A stretch of 39,651 nucleotides of DNA, taken from assembly GCF_003231305.1 (NCBI RefSeq), contig NZ_QKVM01000058.1, forward strand, positions 1 to 39,651. The letters run 5' to 3'. The notes below the pieces were generated by a model. The model saw nothing but the letters and a program-made list of their open reading frames with translations, had not been told where the DNA came from and searched no databases. Position numbers and translations under genes: made by a program. The DNA comes from Pseudomonas sichuanensis. GTDB taxonomy: Bacteria; Pseudomonadota; Gammaproteobacteria; Pseudomonadales; Pseudomonadaceae. Each line of letters begins with the position of its first letter. Positions within the stretch are counted from its first letter, which is position 1. Positions 33,778 through 39,651 of this stretch are shown one piece after another.

Positions 33778-34859
33778 GCGGGTGTCACTCCAAGCCGGGC
33801 GCCATGACGGCGGGCGATCAGTTCATGGGCCGCCTGCAGTGGGCGTGGGTCAGCCCAGCCGGCCAGCTCGAAGTCGCGTTCGAGGAAGCCATGGCGGTAG
33901 AGGAAGTGCTTTTGCAGGGCCAGGTATTCCAGGCGCTCGGCAGACAAGTCCGGGTGCAGCGAGGCGTGGAAGTCACCCCGGTAGGCCTGTTCGATGCCCG
34001 CCTGCTCGGACGCGGTCTCCTCGGCGAGGATGGCGCGCAGCGGGCCAAGGTTGTCCCGGGCCCAGTCGGCCGCCAGCAAGGTCTGGGCAAGAAAGCGCAC
34101 CACCAGGTCGAAGTGCTCGTCGAGCAGCCGTTGGTGAACGGTGATCGGCCGCGGCGTGCCGTTGTTGATGCGGTAGCGCGGCGCGGCGATCAGGTCGAGG
34201 TCGATCCCCACCACCAGGCCCAGGCGCCGCGCCGCGTCGGCCGCGGCGCCGCCCTTGACATAGACCGCATCGACTTCACCGCGCACCAGGTAATCCAGGC
34301 CGCTCCACAGCCGTTGCAGGTGGTCGATGCGTGCCGGCCCCGGCCCGTCGTCGAGGCTGGCCAGCGGCACTTCGACCAGCTGCACGTCGTCGAAGTCCAG
34401 CCCGCCGAGCTTCAAGGCGCTGCTGTAGCCGTGCAGGCTCATGGCCCGGACGAAACTGCCCGGGCGCCCGGCCTCGCTCCAGGCCGGCACGGCCAGGCGC
34501 TTGCCCTTGAGGTCGGCCGGGCGGCTGATGCCCGCATCGCGGCGAACCAGGATGGTCTGCCACTCCTCGATCCAGGTCAGGCCGATCAGCCGGGTGGGCG
34601 AGCCCGCCGCGCGCGCCGCCAGGGCCGGCACGTTGCCGCCCTCGCGGATCAGCCCGGGCAGCTCGTGGTCGTAGTGATGGCGGCCCAGTTCAGGGGCGTC
34701 CTGCAAGGTGTCGACGCGGATACCGTCGGCGGCGAACTCCTGTTGCAGCCAGCCCAGTTTGTAGGCCAGCCCGGAGGCAGTGGGGACCGGGCAGCGGGTG
34801 AACCACAGGCGGTCCAGGGACGGGGGCGGCGACGCGGGTGCGCTGGCAGCGTTTGGCAT
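33774..34859 (-). CDS. DszB-like desulfinase family protein
   Basis: A 361-aa cytoplasmic protein (no signal peptide) with the binding-protein fold used by DszB, which cleaves sulfite from 2'-hydroxybiphenyl-2-sulfinate. It shares the DszB active-site pattern: Cys23 in TRCPVPTA (DszB Cys27 in NCPVPNA), then His62 exactly ten residues before Arg72 in REGG (DszB His60 and Arg70 in RFGG). Cys23 is the only Cys in the protein. Alternatives are an SsuA-like or thiamine-precursor-like binding protein, but the lack of a signal peptide argues against that. ATG 34859 was chosen because GGAG precedes it; the upstream extension to 34925 runs into the sigma54 promoter. It is the first gene of the five-gene minus operon. 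Confidence 0.8.
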   Translation of the reverse strand: MPNAASAPASPPPSLDRLWFTRCPVPTASGLAYKLGWLQQEFAADGIRVDTLQDAPELGRHHYDHELPGLIREGGNVPALAARAAGSPTRLIGLTWIEEWQTILVRRDAGISRPADLKGKRLAVPAWSEAGRPGSFVRAMSLHGYSSALKLGGLDFDDVQLVEVPLASLDDGPGPARIDHLQRLWSGLDYLVRGEVDAVYVKGGAAADAARRLGLVVGIDLDLIAAPRYRINNGTPRPITVHQRLLDEHFDLVVRFLAQTLLAADWARDNLGPLRAILAEETASEQAGIEQAYRGDFHASLHPDLSAERLEYLALQKHFLYRHGFLERDFELAGWADPRPLQAAHELIARRHGARLGVTPA

Positions 34860-34909
34860 GGAGTACTCCAGGATTGAGAGGGCCGACAAGGCCGTTTGCC
34901 GAGCACATC

Positions 34910-34924
34910 GCAATGCCCATGCCA
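34910..34924 (-). promoter_or_regulatory. Sigma54 promoter of the DszB/TonB/ABC operon
   Basis: On the minus strand TGGCATGGGCATTGC, identical over all 15 bases to the promoter at 37359-37373. GG-to-GC spacing is correct. Expected RNA start is near 34899, 40 bases before ATG 34859. Confidence 0.88.
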
Positions 34925-34975
34925 ACCCCTGCAGCCCAGGTATTCCGGGGCTTCGCGCTCGCCTGAAGGGGTTAT

Positions 34976-35013
34976 TGCTGCCTCAGCAGCAGTTGCCCAG
35001 CAGTGCGCTGCTG
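34976..35013. promoter_or_regulatory. Candidate enhancer sites between divergent sigma54 promoters
   Basis: Two inverted repeats: TGCTGC-CTCA-GCAGCA (34976-34991) and CAGCAG-TGCG-CTGCTG (34998-35013). They are 52 bases from the minus -24 element and 76 bases from the plus one, so one cluster could serve both promoters. The first matches the TGCTGC-N4-GCAGCA sites at 23029 and 37303. Confidence 0.7.
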
Positions 35014-35088
35014 CTGGCTGCGCAAACGGCCCGCACAAAGCCCCTGCCCCGGCGCTGCCAGGCCCGTGCCCGGGGTGTTTGCGGGCGC

Positions 35089-35103
35089 TGGCGCAGAACT
35101 TGC
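35089..35103 (+). promoter_or_regulatory. Sigma54 promoter of the DszC-like gene
   Basis: TGGCGCAGAACTTGC with correct 10-base spacing between GG and GC. Expected RNA start is near 35114, 28 bases before ATG 35142. Confidence 0.83.
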
Positions 35104-35141
35104 TCCAGGCCCTGCATCGCTTAATCGACCCAGGAGCCACC

Positions 35142-36371
35142 ATGAGCCACCCCCCACACACAAGAACCCTGCACAGCGAGGCCGAGGCGATTGCCGTGGC
35201 CCGCGAAGTGGCCGCCGAAATCAGCCAACTGGCCAGCGACCCGCACAGTGAACAGCAACTGCCCATCCGCCAGGCCGAGCTGCTCAGCGCCAGCGGCCTC
35301 ACCGCCATCGGCGTACCGCGCCAGTACGGCGGCCTTGGCGCGTCGGTGGCGACCATCGTCGAGGTGGTGCGCCTGATCGCCAGCGCCGATGGCGGCGTCG
35401 GCCAGATCCTGCAAATCCACAACGTGATGCTGCGCGGCATCGTCGAGGGCTACAGCGCCACCGCCCGCACCCGCATCCTCACCGACGTGCTGGCCGGCAA
35501 GCGCCTGGCCAATGCCTTGGCGGAAGTCGGCGGCAAGAACAAGTTCGCCATCAAGACCCAGCTTGCGCGTGGCGCCGACGGCCGCCTGCTGCTCAACGGC
35601 AGCAAGTTCTACTGCACCGGCGCCTACCTGGCCGACTGGATCTGGCTCACCGCCAGCTACGGCGAGGGCGCCGCAGGCGTGTGGATCAACCGCGAGGCGC
35701 CGGGCCTTGAGTTGATCGACGACTGGCGCGCCTTCGGCCAGCGCCACTCGGTCAGCGGCACGGTCAACTTCCACGACATCGAGGTGGACGACGACTTCTT
35801 CGTCGCCAGCGAAGGGCCGATGAAGCGCACCGGCCTGACCTTCCCGCAGATCCTCCACGCGGCCATCGACAGCGGCATCGCCGCCGGCGCCCTGCAGGCC
35901 GGCAGCGAGTATCTGCGCAGCCGCGCCCGGCCCTGGGTGGAAAGCGGTGTGGAGCATGCCTGGGAGGAGCCGCACATCATCCGCCAGGTCGGCGAGTACG
36001 CCGTGGCCCTGCGCGGCGCCGAAGCCGTGCTGCGCGAGGCCGCCCATTTGTTCGACCAGCACCTGCAGGACGAGGAAAACAAGCCTTTGCAGGACGAACT
36101 GATCCTGGCGGTGGCCACCGCCCGCGCCCATGCCGATGCGGCCGCGCTGAAGATCGCCAGCGACATCTTCTCGCTGCTGGGTGCCAGCGCGATCCTCAGC
36201 AAATGGAACCTCGATCGCTTCTGGCGCGATGCCCGGGCCCACACCACCCACGACCCGATCCGCTGGCGCCTGCATCACATCGGCAACTACTACCTCAACG
36301 GCGTCGACCCGGGCGAGTACACCGCCATCCTGGCCAAGGGTGAAAAAGGCCTGCGCGCCAAACAGGGCTGA
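35142..36371 (+). CDS. DszC/SfnB-like flavin monooxygenase (acyl-CoA dehydrogenase fold)
   Basis: A 409-aa flavoprotein with the acyl-CoA dehydrogenase fold but resembling DszC (dibenzothiophene S-oxygenase) and SfnB. Shared segments with DszC include GVPRQYGGLG, ANALAEVGGK, KFYCTGAYLADW, IDDWRAFGQRHSVSGT, PQILHAAIDSGIAAGAL and RSRARPWVESGVEHA. Such enzymes use reduced FMN and oxygen to oxidise sulfur or a related centre rather than a CoA ester. It is a single-gene unit with its own sigma54 promoter, divergent from the DszB-like operon. CAGGAG precedes ATG 35142. Only 3 Met and 1 Cys. Substrate unknown. Confidence 0.88.
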   Translation: MSHPPHTRTLHSEAEAIAVAREVAAEISQLASDPHSEQQLPIRQAELLSASGLTAIGVPRQYGGLGASVATIVEVVRLIASADGGVGQILQIHNVMLRGIVEGYSATARTRILTDVLAGKRLANALAEVGGKNKFAIKTQLARGADGRLLLNGSKFYCTGAYLADWIWLTASYGEGAAGVWINREAPGLELIDDWRAFGQRHSVSGTVNFHDIEVDDDFFVASEGPMKRTGLTFPQILHAAIDSGIAAGALQAGSEYLRSRARPWVESGVEHAWEEPHIIRQVGEYAVALRGAEAVLREAAHLFDQHLQDEENKPLQDELILAVATARAHADAAALKIASDIFSLLGASAILSKWNLDRFWRDARAHTTHDPIRWRLHHIGNYYLNGVDPGEYTAILAKGEKGLRAKQG

Positions 36372-36378
36372 GCCACCA

Positions 36379-36401
36379 CCGCAGCGCCCCAGGCGCTGCG
36401 G
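36379..36401. terminator. Bidirectional hairpin between convergent genes
   Basis: Perfect 10-base stem CCGCAGCGCC / GGCGCTGCGG with loop CCA, filling the 40-base gap between the DszC-like gene and the convergent aldolase-like gene. There is no T-tract, so termination may depend on Rho or be partial. Confidence 0.65.
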
Positions 36402-36411
36402 CAACCCGCGG

Positions 36412-37152
36412 CTAGACTTCGGCGATCAGCGCCCGGCCCTGCTCCCACAGCCCGCTCATGCGCCATTGCTGCTCGAGCACGCCGGGCCCGAACGGCTTGC
36501 CACCGCCCACCGCCTCGGCCAGCGTCTGGAAGTAGGCGCCCTCCTCGAACAGCAGGATCCACTTGGCCGATTTGAGGATGCCCTCGCCCCAGAACGTCGC
36601 CCCGCCGTTGGCTTCAAGAATCGCCGGGGTGTGCGGATTGGCCTCGATCACCTGCACGATGAACGCCGACTCCGGCTGGCGGCGGTCGATGTACACCGGC
36701 AGCTCGCGGGCCAGAGTGACGCGCTGGGCGGCGGCGTAGTCCAGCGGCAATGCCCGATGGGCGCCGGCCCAGCCGCCCAGGTAGGGCGTGTGCACGTGGA
36801 TCACTACATTGACCTCGGGGCGCTGTTGCAGCACCGAGGCGTAGCGCTTGCCCACGCCGCCCTGGCGGCTTTCGCCGAGCGCCACGCCCGGGGCCAGGTA
36901 TTCATCGAGGTGGACCACGCCGTCGTAGCTGGCGACCACGGCGCGGATGCTCTGGTCGTCGTCCCATGGGCTGGGGGTGGCCAGGGCGATCACAAGGTCG
37001 GTGCCGGGCACCCGCAGGTGCGCCTGGAAGGTGTTGGTGGCGGTCAGCGTGCGGCTGTCCTTGAGCACCCGGAACACCTTGGCGGTATCACGCTTGGCCT
37101 GCTCGACCTGGGCCAGAATGGCGGCGTCGAGAAGTGGGGAAATCTGGCTCAT
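36412..37152 (-). CDS. Class II aldolase/adducin family protein
   Basis: A 246-aa protein of the FucA/AraD-type class II aldolase fold. The metal motif HVHTPY (His119, His121) is present, with Glu94 in the preceding GESRQGG segment. The segment that normally reads NHG and supplies a further His ligand reads ANGGATFWG, so one ligand appears missing. Known relatives cleave or epimerise sugar phosphates or decarboxylate; here the partners are organosulfur oxygenases, so it might process a carbon skeleton left after desulfurization. ATG 37152 follows CAGGAG. It is a single-gene sigma54 unit divergent from the SsuD-like/DszB-like pair. It has two Met and no Cys. Confidence 0.82.
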   Translation of the reverse strand: MSQISPLLDAAILAQVEQAKRDTAKVFRVLKDSRTLTATNTFQAHLRVPGTDLVIALATPSPWDDDQSIRAVVASYDGVVHLDEYLAPGVALGESRQGGVGKRYASVLQQRPEVNVVIHVHTPYLGGWAGAHRALPLDYAAAQRVTLARELPVYIDRRQPESAFIVQVIEANPHTPAILEANGGATFWGEGILKSAKWILLFEEGAYFQTLAEAVGGGKPFGPGVLEQQWRMSGLWEQGRALIAEV

Positions 37153-37201
37153 GTTGACTCCTGGCTGGGGTAAGCGCCGTAGATGGCTGCCAGGCCTGTC
37201 A

Positions 37202-37216
37202 GCAGAACCTGTGCCA
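37202..37216 (-). promoter_or_regulatory. Sigma54 promoter of the aldolase-like gene
   Basis: On the minus strand TGGCACAGGTTCTGC: perfect TGGCAC at -24, CTGC at -12, correct spacing. Expected RNA start is near 37191, 39 bases before ATG 37152. Confidence 0.8.
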
Positions 37217-37268
37217 GGTAGGCCGAGCCGCGCCCGCGCTGGCCTGTGTCGCACGCGGCTGGCCCGCA

Positions 37269-37318
37269 GCTGCTGACACCCCAGCAGCCGTTGCTGACGC
37301 AGTGCTGCTCCAGCAGCA
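37269..37318. promoter_or_regulatory. Candidate enhancer sites between divergent sigma54 promoters
   Basis: Two inverted repeats: GCTGCTG-N6-CAGCAGC (37269-37288), 52 bases from the minus -24 element, and TGCTGC-TCCA-GCAGCA (37303-37318), 40 bases from the plus -24 element. The second is identical in 16 bases to the site at 23029-23044. Each promoter seems to have its own site. Confidence 0.75.
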
Positions 37319-37358
37319 GCGCCACCGGCAAGCCCTCGCCAGGCCGCTGCAAGGAGCG

Positions 37359-37373
37359 TGGCATGGGCATTGC
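37359..37373 (+). promoter_or_regulatory. Sigma54 promoter of the SsuD-like 2 / DszB-like 2 operon
   Basis: TGGCATGGGCATTGC, the same 15 bases as the minus-strand promoter at 34910-34924. Expected RNA start is near 37384, 32 bases before ATG 37416. Confidence 0.88.
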
Positions 37374-37415
37374 TATCCCTTGTCACCCCTACCTTTGGTT
37401 CAGGAACGCGAATCC

Positions 37416-38564
37416 ATGAGCAGTGAATTCTTCTGGCGCCTGCCGCTGGGCAGCGATGGCCACCAGCTGAGCACCGACCTGCACGACCGTGGCAGTTTCT
37501 CCGCCCGGCCCGGCCATATCGCCCCCGGCCGCACGGCCAGCGGCAGCGCCGACGGTTTCACCTACATCGACTACATCGCCCAGGTGGCCAAGGCCGCCGA
37601 ACTGGCAGGCTTCGAGGGCGCCCTGCTGCCCACCGGCCCCGAACCGTGGATCGCCGCCGCGGCCCTGGCCCGGGAAACCCGGCGCCTGCGTTTTCTGGTG
37701 GCGTTCCAGGCCGCCTGGACGCTGCCGGCCTACGTGGCGCAGCAGGCCGCGATCCTCCAGCACCTGAGCCACGGCCGCCTGGACTGGAACATCATCACTG
37801 GCGGCAACCCCGCCAGCCAGCGGGCCAACGGCGACTTCCTCGACCACGACCAGCGCTACCGGCGCACCGACGAGTTCCTCGACATCATCGACGGCCTTTG
37901 GCGCCACCCGCAGTTCAGCTACGAGGGCGAGGTCTACCGCCTGGAGCACGGCAGCCTGCCCGAGGAGCTGCGCCACGAGCGCAAGCCGGCGGTGTATTTC
38001 TCTGGTTTCTCCGACCCGGCCCTGGACGTTGCCGCCCGGCATGCCGACGTGTACCTGAACTGGGCGGAGCCGGTGGCGGCGCTCAAGCCGCACCTGGAGC
38101 GGGTGCGCGAGCTGGCCGACAAACAGGGCCGCCAGGTGCGCTTCGGCCTGCGCGTGGACCTGTTCGCCCGGGAAACCGAAGACGCCGCCTGGCGCGACCT
38201 GCGCCGGCAGTTCGAGGCCATCGGCAACCGCCCCAGCCGGGTCAGCCAGGACTTCACCCGTGGCTCCGACTCGGTCGGCGCCGCCCGCCAGACGGCTTAT
38301 CACCAACACCTCGAGCGCTTCGACGACCTGGTCATCGGCCCGAACCTGTGGGCCGGTTTCGCCAAGGCCAAGCCCGGCCCGGCCGTGGGCCTGGTCGGCA
38401 GCCACCAGAACATCGCCGAACGCCTGGCCGAGTACCAAGAGGCCGGTTTCTCGACCTTCATCCTGGCCGGCAACCCGCACCTCGAAGAAGCCCTGCGCAT
38501 CGGCCAGGAAGTCCTGCCGCTGCTGCGCAACATCCCCGACCAGCCACGCAAGGACCTGCGATGA
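37416..38564 (+). CDS. SsuD-like flavin-dependent monooxygenase 2
   Basis: A 382-aa luciferase-family oxygenase, the closest of the three here to SsuD in overall pattern: FFWRLPLGSDGHQLSTD, YIDYIAQVAKAAELAGFEG, RRLRFLVAFQ, RLDWNIITGGNP, YFSGFSDPALDVAARHADVY, VRFGLRVDLFARETEDAAW and LVIGPNLWAGFAKA. SsuD's RLH reads RVD and SGYPHLEE reads AGNPHLEE, so two pocket residues differ. It contains no Cys and only the initiator Met. ATG 37416 has AGGAA nine bases upstream. Its stop overlaps the start of the next gene by ATGA, coupling it to the DszB-like paralogue. The FMN reductase is not encoded here. Confidence 0.92.
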   Translation: MSSEFFWRLPLGSDGHQLSTDLHDRGSFSARPGHIAPGRTASGSADGFTYIDYIAQVAKAAELAGFEGALLPTGPEPWIAAAALARETRRLRFLVAFQAAWTLPAYVAQQAAILQHLSHGRLDWNIITGGNPASQRANGDFLDHDQRYRRTDEFLDIIDGLWRHPQFSYEGEVYRLEHGSLPEELRHERKPAVYFSGFSDPALDVAARHADVYLNWAEPVAALKPHLERVRELADKQGRQVRFGLRVDLFARETEDAAWRDLRRQFEAIGNRPSRVSQDFTRGSDSVGAARQTAYHQHLERFDDLVIGPNLWAGFAKAKPGPAVGLVGSHQNIAERLAEYQEAGFSTFILAGNPHLEEALRIGQEVLPLLRNIPDQPRKDLR

Positions 38565-39619
38565 GCACCCCACTGGACACCCTCTGGTACACCCACAGCC
38601 CGGTACCGACCGGGCTCGGCCTTGCGGTCGAGTCCGGGCGCCTGGCCGAGGCCCTGCGCCCCCACGGCACCAATATCCAGGCACTGCGCGAGTCGGCGCT
38701 GCGCGATGTGCGCGAAGCCCACTACGACCACCACCTGCCCAACTCGGTGCGCCATGGCGGCAACATCCCGGCGATCTGGGCCTACGCCAGCGGGCGCGAC
38801 ACGCGCCTGCTCGGCTTGTCGTGGAGCGACGAGGTGCAGTTGATCCTGACCACCGCAGACAGCGGCGTGAAGAGCGTGCGCGACCTGCGCCACCGGCGCT
38901 TCGGCCTGCCCAAGTGGGCCAATGTGCAGATAGATTTCACCCGTGCCCAGGCCCTGCGCGGCCTGGAAAACGCCCTCAAGCTCGAAGGGCTGAGCGTGAG
39001 TGACGTGGAACTGGTGGACTACCCCTACGGCGGCACCCACAGCGACGAGCAGATCCGGCGCGTGCACGGCACCACGGTGGCCTACGCCAGCAACGGGCCG
39101 ATCCTGCGCAACAACGAACTGATCGGCCTGTTGCGCGGTGACATCGACGCGATCTTCCTCAAGGGTGCCCATGCGGTGAGCCTGGCCGACGAGTTCGGGC
39201 TGCATGTGGTCATCGACACGGGGTCGCACCCTGACCCGTTGATCCGCTCGAACAACGGCACGCCGCGGACCCTGACCATGGACGGCCACCTGCTGCAGCA
39301 TCATCCCGAAGCGGCGCGGTTGATCGTCGACAGTGTGTTGCGGGCTGAGCAGTGGGCTTGGGCGCACCCGGAGGAAACCCGGCAGTTTCTGGCCCGTGAG
39401 CTGAATACGAGTGAGCATTGGGTGGCCACGGCCTATGGGGAGGATGCGCATCGGCGGTTGCGGACCATGCTTGATGAGCAGTCGATTGTGGGGTTGCAGG
39501 ATTTCACCGATTTCTTGCACCGGTGGGGGTTTATTCCGCGGCGGTTTGATGTGCGGGGGTGGATTGACTTCAGTGTGCTTGAAGCGGTGTTGCGGTCGAC
39601 TTCGCGGTTGGCGGTTTGA
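38561..39619 (+). CDS. DszB-like paralogue with Ser in place of catalytic Cys
   Basis: A 352-aa cytoplasmic protein homologous to the product of 33774-34859; both begin with a LW(F/Y)T..PVPT segment and share HYDH-LP-R-GGN, INNGTPR/SNNGTPR and C-terminal helices. His54 and Arg64 of the DszB pattern are kept, spaced by ten, followed by HGGN. The Cys position is Ser13 (THSPVPTG). There is no Cys anywhere and no signal peptide. Either the desulfinase chemistry is lost and the protein binds or delivers a ligand, or a different reaction is catalysed. AAGGA precedes ATG 38561, inside the end of the oxygenase gene. Codon use becomes less biased over the last 250 bases. Confidence 0.8.
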   Translation: MSTPLDTLWYTHSPVPTGLGLAVESGRLAEALRPHGTNIQALRESALRDVREAHYDHHLPNSVRHGGNIPAIWAYASGRDTRLLGLSWSDEVQLILTTADSGVKSVRDLRHRRFGLPKWANVQIDFTRAQALRGLENALKLEGLSVSDVELVDYPYGGTHSDEQIRRVHGTTVAYASNGPILRNNELIGLLRGDIDAIFLKGAHAVSLADEFGLHVVIDTGSHPDPLIRSNNGTPRTLTMDGHLLQHHPEAARLIVDSVLRAEQWAWAHPEETRQFLARELNTSEHWVATAYGEDAHRRLRTMLDEQSIVGLQDFTDFLHRWGFIPRRFDVRGWIDFSVLEAVLRSTSRLAV

Positions 39620-39651
39620 GCCTGAGCCTGAGTTCAAGGTGTTGGTTTTTG

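Noticed and set aside
34860..34925. Longer start for the DszB-like gene
   Set aside because: The extension would overlap the sigma54 -12/-24 sequence and has no ribosome binding site; ATG 34859 has GGAG.
37153..37386. Longer start for the aldolase-like gene
   Set aside because: It would run through both promoters and the dyads; CAGGAG precedes ATG 37152.

Overview
The window looks like chromosome of a Pseudomonas of the P. putida group. It is GC-rich, its intergenic gaps carry the paired REP palindromes typical of that group (core GCGGGGCAAGCCCGCTCCCAC), and it encodes a QuiC-type fused dehydroshikimate dehydratase and an AroQ/AroE catabolic pair. I saw no rRNA, tRNA, CRISPR array, transposase or phage gene.

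Layout. 1-3470: a gene-poor left end with two phased palindromes, then small Pseudomonas proteins (a Yip1-like membrane protein, a DUF1652-like and a DUF6555-like protein) and an AlkA glycosylase. 3473-9197: a complete czcCBA-type heavy-metal RND efflux operon on the minus strand. 9783-15786: a quinate/shikimate catabolic region (aroQ, an aroE-like dehydrogenase, a TetR regulator, quiC and an MHS-family transporter) that funnels shikimate-type acids to protocatechuate. 15995-18898: an omega-aminotransferase and an APC permease, probably for putrescine or a related amine. 19163-21754: an AT-richer pair (an acyl carrier protein and an unknown 94-aa protein), soxR with a SoxR box, and a lone SUKH/SMI1-KNR4 protein. 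Two copies of a roughly 340-bp element with long inverted ends lie at 9328-9675 and 20739-21070.

21838-39619 is the most interesting part: an organosulfur-scavenging region of about 18 kb. A sensor-less sigma54 enhancer-binding protein (SfnR-like) is followed by four transcription units, each starting at a convincing -24/-12 promoter. The promoter regions contain near-identical inverted repeats of the form TGCTGC-N4-GCAGCA. The units encode a sulfonate-type binding protein, three SsuD-like flavin monooxygenases, a DszC-like flavin monooxygenase, two DszB-like proteins (one with the catalytic Cys/His/Arg set, one with Ser in place of Cys), a class II aldolase-like protein, a TonB receptor and a complete Dpp-type ABC importer. 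The importer is split: binding protein and first permease on one operon, second permease and fused ATPase on another, and the two operons converge with overlapping 3' ends. Many of these proteins are almost free of Cys and Met, a composition expected of proteins made during sulfur starvation. My reading is a sigma54-controlled import-and-desulfurization regulon; its substrate cannot be told from sequence alone.
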